Positions 20,685 through 30,744 of a stretch of DNA of 64,000 nucleotides are shown here, piece by piece. Every line of letters begins with the position of its first letter. Position 1 is the stretch's first letter. Position numbers and translations under genes: made by a program. The notes beneath the pieces are model-generated. The model saw only the letters and a list, made by a program, of their open reading frames with translations, did no database searches and was not told the origin of the DNA. The DNA is from Ascarosepion bandense (taxonomy: Eukaryota; Mollusca; Cephalopoda; Sepiida; Sepiidae), in the NCBI GenBank assembly GCA_037127315.1, contig JBBBDQ010001270.1, forward strand, positions 2,391,501-2,455,500. Reading direction: 5' to 3'.

Positions 20685-21115
20685 ATCGCTATTCGACAAG
20701 TTATAGCCGAAACAGACAAAGCAATCATGAATATCATTTGTACCGAAAAAATATTTAACGCAGGGGAGAAAGTTTTTTTTTTAAATGTAAAAAAAAAACA
20801 CATCCTATTGGGAGCCAGGTACATTAGAGAAACAGAGCGAGAACATGATTTACATAATTTGGGGTCCGAAGTTCTCACATAAAAGCCATTTAAATCAGAT
20901 CAGAAAAAGGAAAGGGTGTTAGAGGATTCTAACAGTCTACCTCAGAAAGAGGAGGAAGTAATGGACACAATATTTGACACATTCCATATGCAAACTGCTT
21001 GACAGTTTCAGAACCACGGAAATCTAGCAGAAAAAAATTGCAGAGCCTTGTGATGATTAATCCGAAGAGGAAAAAATATTAAAGACCCATGCGAGGGAAA
21101 TGCTTGGGAGAAAGG
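20685..21115 (+). pseudogene. Ty3/Gypsy pol C-terminal tail and polypurine tract
   Basis: Broken frames continue the pol tail (IRSLFDKL-like, EKVFFLNVKK, EEEVMDTIFDTFHMQT) toward a lysine-rich end. The purine run GGGAGAAAGG at 21106-21115 sits immediately before TGTCATGG, as a plus-strand priming tract should. Confidence 0.55.
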
Positions 21116-21183
21116 TGTCATGGGTCCTTACCTGTAACTCCAGAACGAACTATTCCTAACACTACAATAATAAAATTGCCTCT

Positions 21184-21233
<50 letters not shown>

Positions 21234-21377
21234 CAGTTGGAAGTAGTTCACTCCAAACCAGACTGACAGTCATAGTAACACCTTCCACATTTTGTATTGT
21301 TATTTCTTGTTAATATATATTTATTTCTACCCCGGTGGTCGTGTTGTTCTTTTCGGACCTTAACCTGGTCCATAACA
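21116..21377 (+). repeat. 3' LTR of the second Gypsy element
   Basis: 262 bp beginning TGTCATGGGTCC and ending GGTCCATAACA; the ends are imperfect inverted repeats (TGTYATGG). It is directly preceded by the polypurine tract and contains AATAAA at about 21167 and a (GA)n run at 21185-21231. Part of the 5' partner survives at 18173-18256. Confidence 0.65.
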
Positions 21378-21536
21378 AGTAATCGGAGATGAAGGAGTGA
21401 AAGGGACATATATCCTCAACAGTGCTGGTACAAGCCCCATCCCCCCCCAAGTAATTTCTTTATCCCGTCATTACATCAGACCTCTCATTCAATAATTTCT
21501 TCTTGTCTGGGTATCTTACTATAGCCACTTTCTCCT

Positions 21537-21538
<2 letters not shown>
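21378..21538. other. Unassigned spacer
   Basis: No gene seen; contains a C9 run near 21443. Confidence 0.4.

Positions 21539-21576
<38 letters not shown>
21539..21576. repeat. (AT)n microsatellite
   Basis: Uninterrupted dinucleotide run. Confidence 0.95.
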
Positions 21577-21577
<1 letters not shown>

Positions 21578-21589
21578 TCGAGGCAATAT

Positions 21590-22075
21590 TTATTAAAATG
21601 TTTAAGCCGTAAATTAATAGCATCAGCCATGAATACTGTAGTAATGATCAAAAATGTTTGTTAAAAGAACAGTTTTTTCATGCTTTAACAAGTGCATGAA
21701 CATAACATCATAACATAAGAAAAATTCCATTTTGGATAATTTTCGCGTTCTAATGAACGCTAAGCATTTTGTCAAGCGTTACATTTGACGCAAGAAGAAA
21801 AATTTCAGTAATTTTTAGCAACACATTTTAGCGGTCATTTTTTACCACAACTCACACCCTGAGGATGATCTCGGAAAGAGATTGAAAGTACTTGGGAACA
21901 TCGAGAAATGAATAATAATAATATCATGTCAACGTTACAGCTCATTTCTTAAATATTTCACTTATAATACGCGAAAGATTATCCGTGGGTATGAACGGAT
22001 TTTATTAAAAATAAGCAGACACAATGTTTGCAATTTATTTAATCTGACATGTCTAAAATAAAATTTGCTGCCTAA
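21590..22075 (+). repeat. Repeat family X, copy A
   Basis: About 430-480 bp shared with 27610-28045: TTCCATTTTGGATAATTTTC, AGTAATTTTTAGCAACAC, GAAAGTACTTGG, GTCAACGTTACAGCTCATTT, GTATGAACGGATTTTAT and TTATTTAATCTGAC. There is no open frame. It carries a CCTGAGGATGATCTC...GAGATTGAAAG motif at about 21858. It ends in a (CA)n tract that leads straight into a hammerhead SINE. Confidence 0.75.

Positions 22076-22108
<33 letters not shown>
22076..22108. repeat. (CA)n(TA)n microsatellite
   Basis: Dinucleotide run between repeat X and the hammerhead element. Confidence 0.9.
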
Positions 22109-22220
22109 CGCCAATTCGGTCGGGTTTCAATCCTGGGTTAAAAGTAATCGGAGTCTAACCGTACTGATGAGTTGTGATACAGTGAAACAGATCTGACTGC
22201 GGATGACTGTATATCATGGA
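22109..22220 (+). mobile_element. tRNA-headed SINE with hammerhead core, copy A (5'-truncated)
   Basis: Carries a B-box-like GGGTTTCAATCC at 22122-22133, then 25 bp, then a hammerhead-like core at 22159-22202. The body matches 56960-57060 (TACGGTCGGGTTTCAGTCC, AAGCAATCGGA). The A-box half of the head is lost to the microsatellite. Confidence 0.65.
22159..22202 (+). ncRNA. Type I hammerhead-ribozyme-like motif, copy A
   Basis: Stem I CCGTA (22159-22163) pairs with TGCGG (22198-22202). CTGATGA at 22164-22170 and GAAA at 22184-22187 are intact. Stem II GTTG/CAGT encloses a TGATA loop. Stem III is minimal (CAG/CTG, as in the other two copies), typical of retroelement hammerheads thought to act as dimers. 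The two bases before the cleavage point read AC rather than UH, so cleavage is unlikely in this copy. Confidence 0.65.
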
Positions 22221-22388
22221 CTCTCCCATCGATTTCGATGTATGAGGGTCTAAGCTTAGTAAGACATCCACACAGAGATTTGTTTACAGTGGTGAAGGCA
22301 TTGTGTAGTACCATCCACACTTTTTGGAACTGCTGATAACAAACAATCGGTGCAGAAATCTGCCACAGATCGCATGAACAGCAGACCT

Positions 22389-22619
22389 CAATTATTTAAC
22401 CCATAATTGGAGGGTACTAGTGCACAAGTGAATGCAGTGTGCTCGGCTGAAATTGGAACTCGGTTCACCGATTTCCCCCTCCAAGCCGACATCCACCGCA
22501 CATCCGTGAACGCTAACAGCACCTGGCATTCCCAAGTGGTCACCCACCTAAGAACTGACCAGGCGCAACGTTGCTTACCTTCGGTGATCGAGCGGGAGCC
22601 GGTGTATTCAACATGGCAT

Positions 22620-22621
<2 letters not shown>
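22389..22621 (-). mobile_element. 5S rRNA/tRNA composite SINE, copy 2
   Basis: On the minus strand, 22621-22516 is 5S-rRNA-like (TTGAATACACCGGCTCCCGC, CGATCACCGAAGGTAAGCAA, GTGGGTGACCACTTGGGAA). It joins through TTAGCGTTCACGGATGTGCG to the SINE-A tRNA head and early body, ending CAATTATGGGTTAAATAATT. The junction is the same as in copy 1 apart from a 4-bp gap (GTGA), while the two copies otherwise differ at many positions, so the chimera existed before both insertions. The 5S end abuts an 84-bp (TA)n run. Confidence 0.85.

Positions 22622-22622
<1 letters not shown>

Positions 22623-22706
<84 letters not shown>
22623..22706. repeat. (TA)n microsatellite, 84 bp
   Basis: The longest uninterrupted TA run seen in the window. 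Confidence 0.95.
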
Positions 22707-22707
<1 letters not shown>

Positions 22708-23267
22708 CGTGTGATTAATAGATTTTCGCGATTTAATAATTTTAACTCGTTACTTGTTATTAATATACATATATATACGTGTGTGTGTGAGTGTGGGCGT
22801 GTGTGTTTCCGTGTGTATGTGTGTGTGTGTGTGTGTGATAAATTTAAAAAATATTAAATAGGAAATATATCTCAATCTAACATGTTTCATTTATATTAAA
22901 GCTTCTTCTGAGATCGAGAGAAAAAGTAAAAGCATAAAACAACAGAGACAGTATATTGATATTGTGATTTAAATTTAATTCTTATTAGTCGGATATGTGG
23001 CGCCTGTATTAAAGTAGCAGGTTATAATTATTTTATTTTAATGTCTGCGCGTAGAAAATTTTACATGATAAAATGTACAATAGTGTATGTTTAGACATGT
23101 TTGTCTAGTTGTATATTGAATCTTATTGTTAGTTAATATATATTTGTATGTGTGTGTAATAATAGACATGTCACACGTTTTACAGCAATTGGCAATTTTT
23201 AAATATGTTTGAGGAATATATTGTACGGTAGCGTATTTCATTCTACAAATTGAGATACAGCAAACTA
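22707..23267. other. Unassigned AT-rich stretch with (GT)n
   Basis: Contains an imperfect (GT)n at about 22778-22838. No gene seen. Confidence 0.45.
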
Positions 23268-23800
23268 GACATACCTTTTTTTTCGTTTCACCTCAAGCAA
23301 GGCTGTACCGCTACTGATGCTCAGGGGGATACATAAGAGTAAAAGTTTAGTCAGGAAGAGACAGAAGATAAAGACGAACCAGTTACAGGGTATGTTAGAA
23401 GAAGGGCAAGAGAAGGATGGAAACACAGGTATGAAGACAGTTGCGAAGGTAGAGAGAAAGAAAAAGAACAAGATATACAGGGTGATGTAGAAAGAACTGG
23501 AGTCAAGTGGATAAGAGATGGAAATTGACATTGAATTTAAATTCCTGGAGGTTGTAGCCATAAAGAAAGCAAGTATTATAGAAGGGAGTTTCAGAGACGG
23601 GAAGTGCGATAAAAGAAGCTAAGAGTAGAATTGTCGAATGCATTTGGTTGATCTAACTGTAAATGAGTAGGACCTTGTTGCCAGTCTGGTTGCATGAGTA
23701 TATTCTTGTGGTGGGGGCACCAGTGACTTAAGTTCGTCGGAGCAGAAGCCATGCTTGACAGCCAGTCTAATAAAAGGACTTCAAAATCTGGAGATGGCAA
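23268..23800 (-). mobile_element. Jockey/CR1-type LINE (type 2), 3' end
   Basis: The minus strand ends in CTGAGCATCAGTAGCGGTAC...CTTGAGGTGAAACG and an A run at 23273-23284 (reversed). The coding part is diverged: HPFTVRST-like to WNSLPYTC-like text is only partly readable in the frame at 23800-23591. Same subfamily as 44590-45645 and 52335-53110. Confidence 0.7.
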
Positions 23801-23954
23801 CGAAAAATCTCAACAGTTCAACGATAAGAAAGGAGAAATCTATGAAGAGTTACGATTAGCTACATCCTGAAGGAATATAACAAGGTAATAAAATCAGTGT
23901 CTGAAAGACGGGCCAAGTATAAAAGATGTCGAGTAATTTACATTAATATGTCTC

Positions 23955-24268
23955 ATACTTCAGTCAAGGCGTTAAATGTCATACATGATACACATTTGGG
24001 TGATCATGTCTCAAAACAGACATGACATTGAGCAGAGTATTTTCCCGCAGTAGATTGCCATTTCTTTCTGCGGTAGACTGGTTGCCAACCTATGCTATGG
24101 AACCCAATCTGACCTGCTATTTAATCCATAGCTGAATGGAGAAGCAGCGGAGTAATACCTTTCCCAAGGATATTTGCGCGTAAGGTAATGTAACGAAGTG
24201 GACCGGAATTCGAACTCAGTTCTCTGTTTTCTCCTTTCGAGCCGATGTCCACTCACCACACAACAGAA
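23955..24268 (-). mobile_element. SINE-A, near full-length
   Basis: Tail TGATCATGTCTC; body TTTCTGCGGTAGACTGGTTG and CCATAGCTGAATGG; head with GTGGACATCGGCTCGAAAG and GAGTTCGAATTCCGG on the minus strand. More diverged than the copies at 56135 and 57490. Confidence 0.8.
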
Positions 24269-25204
24269 CCATGTTATATTTACTTTGGATAATAAATATT
24301 GTTACTTGCCAGGAAACAGTTATTGTAACAATAATAAACGAGTCATGTTTGCTTATCCATGTAACATTCACAAACTAACATTTGTGTCCAGCGTGACAAT
24401 CCTGAGTGTAGAACTTGAAGCATTAAACGTAATATACCTGCCTGCCTACTGCTGGCTGGGGCTGCTGTGACGCTTGGCTTCTTTTGCTGCCATTTCTCTT
24501 TTCTTACTGCTACCGAAGACTTGCTTTCGTTTCTATTTCCTTCTTTCTTATTCCTTGATGGCTCCTATATGGTAATTATTTACAAATACTGTAATTATTT
24601 TAAGTGGGAGAAGATAACCAGTTTTTTCTGAAAATGTGAATAAATAAAAAAGAAAGAAAGAAAATAGATAGAAAGGAAGAAAAAAGAAGGAAAGAAAGAA
24701 AGAAAGAAAGATAAAAAGAAAGAAAAAAGAAGGAAAGATAAAGGAGGCGACAATGAATTCGAGAAGGTCGAATCATGAATGAGTATCGATGTAGCGATCG
24801 TAAATAGTCGACCCATAAAAGACGGAAGCTTAGCCTTTCCTCGTCAATAACTAGACTTTAATTAGTACTACATTAAAAACAATTAATTGCCTGACCTGCC
24901 TTGCGACCTGATTCAGGCAGTGAATTTTCCTGCCTGTTCGATCAATTTGTTAAGTGACCACCATACTAGACATGCTCAACTGGTTCGTGTATGGGTGTGC
25001 CTGGCCAGCTTTAAATATCACGTTACTAAATTGGCTCCGATTTGTGTTATCGAATTAAAAATAATAGAACAGAGAGGGAAAACCACGTACAATGTTTTCA
25101 GTTTGTGTTAATTTTCTAATCAAGGCCTTAAGTAAGGGTCATCCAGAGAGAATTCAACACATTAATCAGTCGTAGATAATCTAGGAAAATAAACTTGTTA
25201 GCAA
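24269..25204. other. Unassigned stretch with a purine tract
   Basis: 24652-24745 is an imperfect (GAAA)n run. Open frames of 73-90 codons nearby are low-complexity or unsupported. No gene recognised. Confidence 0.45.
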
Positions 25205-25490
25205 TTGCACCGTTGTGGTCGGGTGGATATCAAATCGGAACGAGAAATGAGAGAGCCGAGTTTGAGTTCTAGTTGAATTCTTTGCGTTCACTTACGCGCA
25301 AAGACATTTCGGTAAGGCATTAATCCGTCTTTTCTAGCTGTGGATCAAATAACTGGACAGAATGGGTTCTGTAGCCTTGGTTGGTAACCAGGCTACTACT
25401 GAAAGTAATGGCAACTTACTGAGGCAAAATCTTTTGCACAGTCAGTCATGTCTCTTTCAAGACATCCACTGCACTACAACACACATCTGC
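25205..25490 (+). mobile_element. SINE-A with a reversed head fragment at its 3' end
   Basis: Head TGGTCGGGTGGATATCAAAT and CGAGTTTGAGTTCTAGTTG, body to GTCAGTCATGTCTCTTTC at 25455. At that point the sequence switches to CATCCACTGCACTACAACAC, the complement of a SINE-A head, so two copies in opposite orientation are fused. Confidence 0.75.
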
Positions 25491-25699
25491 TCCGGAGCAC
25501 ACACACACCCTAAATATATATATGTGAAATTCCTTCCATGTTTCTGTCAATAGCTAACACATCACTCAATAAGTCTTGACATATAGATGCTACCACGAAT
25601 AAAAAATCGATGAAATTTTTATGAAGTACTAAACTTCAAATGCCACGTGACAGAATTTAGGCTCAATCGGTTTATTAGTTTATAAATTAGTTATTTAAA

Positions 25700-26300
25700 T
25701 GAAGCTTCTTCTTCTTCTTCTATGTGCCCTATCCTTGCAGGACGTAGGCGATCATGTCTTTCCACGTTTCCCTATTCCTGGTGGCTCTTAATATGTTTTC
25801 TCCTGTTACTCTATGCAACCGCCATTCCGTCTACCACCTGACCATGCCCTTCAAATATGTTATCCGCTGCCTTCCTCTGTCTCTTTTTCCTTCTATCTGG
25901 CCTGTTAGTATCAGGTTCTCAAAGCCCTCCTTCCTCATTGCATATCACAGGAACTTCAGTTGTCTCTTCCTGATGCTCACTATCAGTTTTCTTTTCAATG
26001 CCATTTTTTCCAAAACCTTATCATTGCTCACATGTTCGGTCCATGATATCCGCACCATCCTTCTGTAGAACCACATTTCCGCTGCTTCAAACTTTTTCCT
26101 CATCTTCGATGATATTGTCCAGCATTCACTGCCATATAAAAAACTTACATTACATAGCAATCTAGCACGCTCTTCTTTGTTTCTAGGGAAATTTTTCTGT
26201 CTTAGTACTTTACCCAGCTTCTGGAACGCCTCCTTCGCCATGCCAATTCACCTTTGGATCGCTGTGTTGCACTTTCCATCTCCTGTTAGAACACTTTCAA
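25700..26300 (-). mobile_element. RTE-clade LINE, 3' part
   Basis: The plus strand begins with (CTT)n, the reversed (GAA)n tail. The frame at 26241-25945 reads MAKEAFQKLGKVLRQKN, CNVSFLYGSECWTISSKMRK, MWFYRRMVRISWTEHVSNDK and RKRQLKFL; it then shifts. Upstream RT is missing. A mariner remnant begins at the truncated end. Confidence 0.8.
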
Positions 26301-26309
26301 GGTATACTT

Positions 26310-27130
26310 TACAAATTTGCAAAACAGTGGAAAAATCTTAAAGCATAAAAATACTGTTGAAGCAAAGCAATGGATTAATAAGCGTTTTTCGGATTCTGCT
26401 CCGTCGGAAGCAACGGGTAAGAGGTGGTATGCTGACTTTAAACTCGGTCGTACTGACACAAATGTTGCTGAACGCTCAAGTCACCCAAAATCGGCATTTG
26501 TCCCGGAAATCACAAAAAAGAAGTTCACAAACTCATTTTGGCTGATCATAAATTGAAATTGCGTGTAGTAGCAGAGAATTTGAACATATCAGAAAGCAGT
26601 GCATTCATCATTTTGTATAAATATTTGTCAATGAGAAAAACTGTGTTGAAACTGGCTGTCGCATTTGATCACAGCCGATCAAAAACAACAACGCGTCGAA
26701 GATTTATAGCGTTTTTTGAAACTGTTTCATCCCAACAAGAGTTTTGCGTAAGTATGTGACACTGCATGAAACATGTATCCAGCACTTCACTCGGGAGACA
26801 AACTGGCAGTCAGCTGAGCGGACAGCAGCAGGTGAAAGTCGTACAAAGCGACCAAAGATGTAAGCATTAGCAGGCAAGATTTTGGCCTTTGTATTTTGGG
26901 ACGTACAAGGTATTTTGTTCATAGATTACCTTGAGAAAGAAAGAACCATCAATAGCGAATACTATATAGCATTATTGGTGCATTTGAAGGAAGAAATCGC
27001 CAGAAATGGCCACAAATGAAGAAGTAAAAAGTGATCTTTCACCAAGACAACGCACAGTGTCACAAGTCGATATCAACGTTGGAAAAACTACATGAATTGC
27101 AGTTTGAATAGCTTCCACATAAACCCTATT
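26310..27130 (+). pseudogene. mariner transposase remnant
   Basis: N-terminal half in the frame at 26317-26556: KNTVEAKQWINKRFSDSAPS, KRWYADFKLGRTDTN, ERSSHPKSAFVPE. Then LADHKLKLRVVAENLNISES in the next frame and KYVTLHETCIQHFT, where the first catalytic Asp (expected in D-E-T) reads His. RTKRPKM, VFWDVQGILFIDYLEK and FHQDNAQCHKS follow, the last holding the second Asp. It stops after LPHKPYSP, where a LINE 3' end replaces the third Asp. It belongs to the mariner group related to SETMAR. Dead. Confidence 0.8.
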
Positions 27131-27600
27131 CTCCAAAGCAAGGCATTCCACTGCCACTATTGCGCATGGGACTACATAGAGGAAGGTAAAGAGAGGGAAT
27201 CAGCTATGAATACTTTTTTTTAATCATTTCACAGCAAGCAAGGCATTCCACTGCCACTATTGCGCATGGGGCTACATAGAGGAAGGTAAAGAGAGGGAAT
27301 CATCTATGAATACTTTTTTTTTAATCATTTCACCGCAAGCAAGGCATTCCACTGCCACTATTGCGCATGGAGCTACATAGAGGAAGGTAAAGTGAAGGAG
27401 TGGTTAAGTGTAGGAAATGTCAGAAAAAGGTGATAGATGTGTAAGGATACCGAGTATGAGGGTTGGGCAGATGGGAAGAGTGTTTGAAAGAATGGGTGCG
27501 AGTTAGTGTGTTAGGAGGTGTCTATTGACGTTACATTTAAACTCCTGGAGATTGTAGCCGTCGGGGAAGCAATCATGTTGAAATTCCACAGTCGGGAAGT
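27131..27600 (-). mobile_element. Type 1 LINE 3' end with triplicated terminus
   Basis: The 3'-terminal unit of about 100 bp (GCAAGGCATTCCACTGCCAC at 27138, 27238 and 27339) occurs three times head to tail, each separated by a T-run and AATCATTTCAC. Only the third continues into the rest of the 3' UTR and the end of the coding region (CTCCTGGAGATTGTAGCC at about 27540). It interrupts the mariner remnant. Confidence 0.8.
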
Positions 27601-27609
27601 GCGATGTAG

Positions 27610-28045
27610 TAATGCTCTTAAATGTTTGTAAAAAGGACAGTTTTTTTTTTCATGCTTTAACACGTGCATGACCATGATATTATAACATATAAAAAAATTC
27701 CATTTTGGATAATTTTCATGTTCTAATGGATACTAGCAATTAAGCAACCGTTATATTTGAGGCAGGAAAAAATATGCAGTAATTTTTAGCAACACAGTTT
27801 TCCGGTTACATAACTTACACCCTTGAAGATGACCTCGAATAGAGGTTGAAAGTACTTGGATACCTTAAGAAATTAATGAAAATAACATCTGTCAACGTTA
27901 CAGCTCATTTCTGATATCTTTTGATTGTAATACGTGAACGATTATCCATGAGTATGAACGGATTTTATAAAAAGAAGCAAACGGTGTGTTTGAAACTTAT
28001 TTAATCTGACGTCTTTTAAAACAAATGCTGTCTAAATACACAATT
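27610..28045 (+). repeat. Repeat family X, copy B
   Basis: Diverged copy of 21590-22075 with the same order of blocks; its motif at about 27826 reads TTGAAGATGACCTCGAATAG, then AGGTTGAAAGTACTTGG. It ends at TGCTGTCTAAATACACA. Confidence 0.7.
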
Positions 28046-28108
28046 TTAATATGTATATACTATTTTAAAATAATTATTTATACGCGATTTCTCCTCCCCT
28101 CGTTCTAA

Positions 28109-28145
<37 letters not shown>

Positions 28146-28317
28146 AAATTGTTTTCCCCACTTTTTTTTATTTTCATTTTCGTTGGTTTTCTTGTTGTTT
28201 AACTTATATTTCCAACGATTTTCTGCTACTGAGATGTTGGATTAAAAGATCTTAGGGACTCTCAATAAATTCCTTGTTTTTAAAATAGTATACAAATTTT
28301 GCATCTCCAAATATTTG

Positions 28318-28319
<2 letters not shown>

Positions 28320-28382
<63 letters not shown>
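28320..28382. repeat. (CA)n(TA)n microsatellite
   Basis: Adjoins the 3' end of hammerhead SINE copy B, as (TA)n does for copy C. Confidence 0.95.
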
Positions 28383-28383
<1 letters not shown>

Positions 28384-28512
28384 ATCATTCGCATACAGGT
28401 CTGTTTCGCTGTATCACAGTTCATCAGTACGGCTAGATAAACCGTTTGCTTCAAGTCGGGATCGAAATCCGACTGATTTTTCATCAAACGAAGATCCTAC
28501 CGCATGACAAAG
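28383..28512 (-). mobile_element. tRNA-headed SINE with hammerhead core, copy B
   Basis: On the minus strand: an A-box-like GTCATGCGGTAGGATC (28508-28493), a B box GGATTTCGATCC (28470-28459), about 27 bp, then a hammerhead core (28431-28390) and the microsatellite. The head folds plausibly as a tRNA T arm (TCGG...CCGA around TTTCGAT). Pol III transcription is inferred from these boxes only. Confidence 0.65.
28390..28431 (-). ncRNA. Type I hammerhead-ribozyme-like motif, copy B (best preserved)
   Basis: Stem I CGTA/TGCG, then CTGATGA (28427-28421), stem II with TGATA loop (CTG/CAG plus an A-C mismatch at its base), GAAA (28407-28404), stem III CAG/CTG and TA before the expected cleavage point. 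TA satisfies the UH rule. All invariant core residues are therefore present; only the stem II closing pair is wrong. This is the copy most likely to cleave. Confidence 0.7.
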
Positions 28513-28737
28513 AAAGACATATTTCATAGCATGTTATTCACACAATGTAAACAAACAGCTGAATATATATATAATGCAAAGAATTTGTAGTTTTAGCTAA
28601 AAAGGTTCATGCCTTTGATCGATAAGTGCTTGATATCGAAGTGGAAACAGAGTTTTGATATGTTTCATGCAAAAAAATTCTCACTTTAGCGGAGCAGGTT
28701 TATGTTCTGTTAACGATCTATCTCACCCCGATATCAA

Positions 28738-29102
28738 GCTTCTTCTTTTATGTGCCTTGTCCTTTTCAGGACGTAAGCGATCATGGCCTTCCACGTCTCC
28801 CTATTCCTGGTGGTTCTTAGTACGCTTTCTCCTGTAATATCTCGCAGCCCCCATTCTGTCATCCACCTGCTCAGGCCCTTCAAATGTGTTATCCGCTGCT
28901 TTCCTCTGTCTCTTTACCACTCTATCGGGCGTGTTAGTGTCAGGTTCTCCAAGCCCTCCTTCCTCATTGCATGACCCAGGAAATTTAGCTGTCTCTCCCC
29001 GATGCTAAATATTAATTTCCTTTTCGTTTCCATTCTTTCCAAAATCTCTTCATTGCATTACTTGCTCGGCCCATGTTATCCGCAGCATCCTTCTGTAGAA
29101 CC
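28738..29102 (-). mobile_element. RTE-clade LINE, 3' end
   Basis: The plus strand starts CTTCTTCTTTTATGTGCCTT and ends CATCCTTCTGTAGAACC, the same interval seen in the other RTE copies. Frames are broken. It is truncated at the residues equivalent to WFYRRMLR. Confidence 0.75.
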
Positions 29103-29168
29103 AAAATACATTTTATCTTTAAACTTACTGGAAATGACATCAATTGTGGCACTAAAAATTACCATAAC

Positions 29169-29210
<42 letters not shown>

Positions 29211-30289
29211 GATGGGATACAGAGCAGAGGAAATTAAGATAATAGTCTTGTAAAAATAATCGATATATCAACGGAAATGCAGTCTAGACAGGGGATTGAC
29301 TAACACTCTTGCCGCTAAGATTGAACGACGAAATCATGTTTTACTCAAAAATATAACCTTTTTTCAAATTTAAAGTGGATCTCTCTTCTGATTAGATAAA
29401 TTGAACACACACATAAATGTTTATCTCTTCCCACATAATTTTTTAAGGTTAATTCTTTTTTTTCTTTCTCCAGCTTATTATATTAGCATTAATAAATTTA
29501 TATCTTCGTGTTGTATGTTTAACAGTTTTCAGATATGCGCTTTTAAAATAATTCCTATGTGTGTGTATGTGATTTCATCATTTTATTTAAATGCCAAAGG
29601 ATTTAATTTTATACAATATAACAAAAGAATGTATCTATCTGCAACTCACTTCCGGCCAAATTTTGAATTTTTTATTTCTTTACCGCTTTTGTCGTCTCCC
29701 GTACACTTTCTTCCCTCTGTGCATTTTCTCACTTTTTCCTCTTTCTTAAGCTCAGACGTCGCGTGACCGATATTGTATCTGTCTATATTTTACTGCCTAC
29801 CGAAATTTGGGGCTATTTCTCTCTGAGCCGTTTTCATTGGCGCTTTCCTTTCGCTTTTTTCTTTCTCTTTGGTTTTTCTTTTCGCTTTTCATTTCTTCTG
29901 TGTATTCTGTTCAATAAACGTATTCTCCTATAACGATTGTAACCCGTACAAGATAAGACTAAAGATTTCTATTCTGGGTCATATTAATTGAGTTCCCCTT
30001 TCTTTCAAAATGTTTTTGATGTTCTGAGAAAATTTTAACCAAAGAAAATCCTGGTATGAAGAAATGTGCATTTTAGCTTGACGAAATAAATTATAATATA
30101 TAACCACATTAGATGCCTGACTAATATGTTTTCTGTAGCTCAGTGGGTCACAATGTACGTAGGCTAAAATCTTTTCTTTTAATATGTTTCTTTTGAACAT
30201 TTAGGCCGATAGACAGTTTAATTCTAAATAATTTTAAATAAACGGAACGTCTAAGCTTAAGAACTAGAACCTATTGGATTCTTCAGAAA

Positions 30290-30292
<3 letters not shown>
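29103..30292. other. Unassigned AT-rich stretch
   Basis: (TA)n at 29172-29208. The 121-codon frame at 29401-29766 is Phe/Ser-rich and unsupported. TTCAATAAACG at about 29910 followed by CTATAACGATTGTAACCCG looks like the 3' half of an LTR, but no matching end was found. Confidence 0.4.

Positions 30293-30366
<74 letters not shown>
30293..30366. repeat. (CA)n(TA)n microsatellite
   Basis: At the 3' border of the reversed repeat P copy. Confidence 0.95.
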
Positions 30367-30367
<1 letters not shown>

Positions 30368-30548
30368 AATATTTTCTAAATATATACTGTTAAATATAAG
30401 AGACAATGAAGGTCTATTATGTTTAATCATGAGCCGTTCTAAACATCGTATTTCGGCTTTAATTTCAGTTGAAAATAAAGACAAAAATTCTTCAACATTT
30501 GGATAATTCTTTATTAATTTGGTTCTAAGATTTCGGCTCACAAATCCG
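30367..30548 (-). repeat. Repeat family P, copy 3 (inverted arm)
   Basis: Complement of the copy at 30745-30947: on the plus strand GAGACAATGAAGGTCTATTA, ATCATGAGCCGTTCTAAACA and TTTCAGTTGAAAATAAAGAC. Confidence 0.75.
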
Positions 30549-30744
30549 GTCATAGCACATTACATTGCATTTGAATACATTGTTCTGTTGTCATTCCGCG
30601 CTATCACGAGGTGTGACGTCATAGAACCGCATTGTAAATTTGCGAACTGCGTTTGTTATTTTTGGTAACTATTAGCGTTTTATGTCAACACAAAATAAAA
30701 TCATCGGTTATGGTGGATGTTATTGTGTTACCGTCTTAATAATC

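Noticed and set aside
22407..22718. 103-codon open frame ending in Ile-Tyr repeats
   Set aside because: It crosses the composite SINE antisense and reads through an 84-bp (TA)n; the IYIYIY text is a microsatellite artefact. Similar frames at 17726, 28242, 29002, 30257, 33338, 33730, 53038 and 56881 were dropped for the same reason.
29401..29766. 121-codon frame
   Set aside because: Phe/Ser/Leu-rich translation of T-rich DNA without any recognisable domain.
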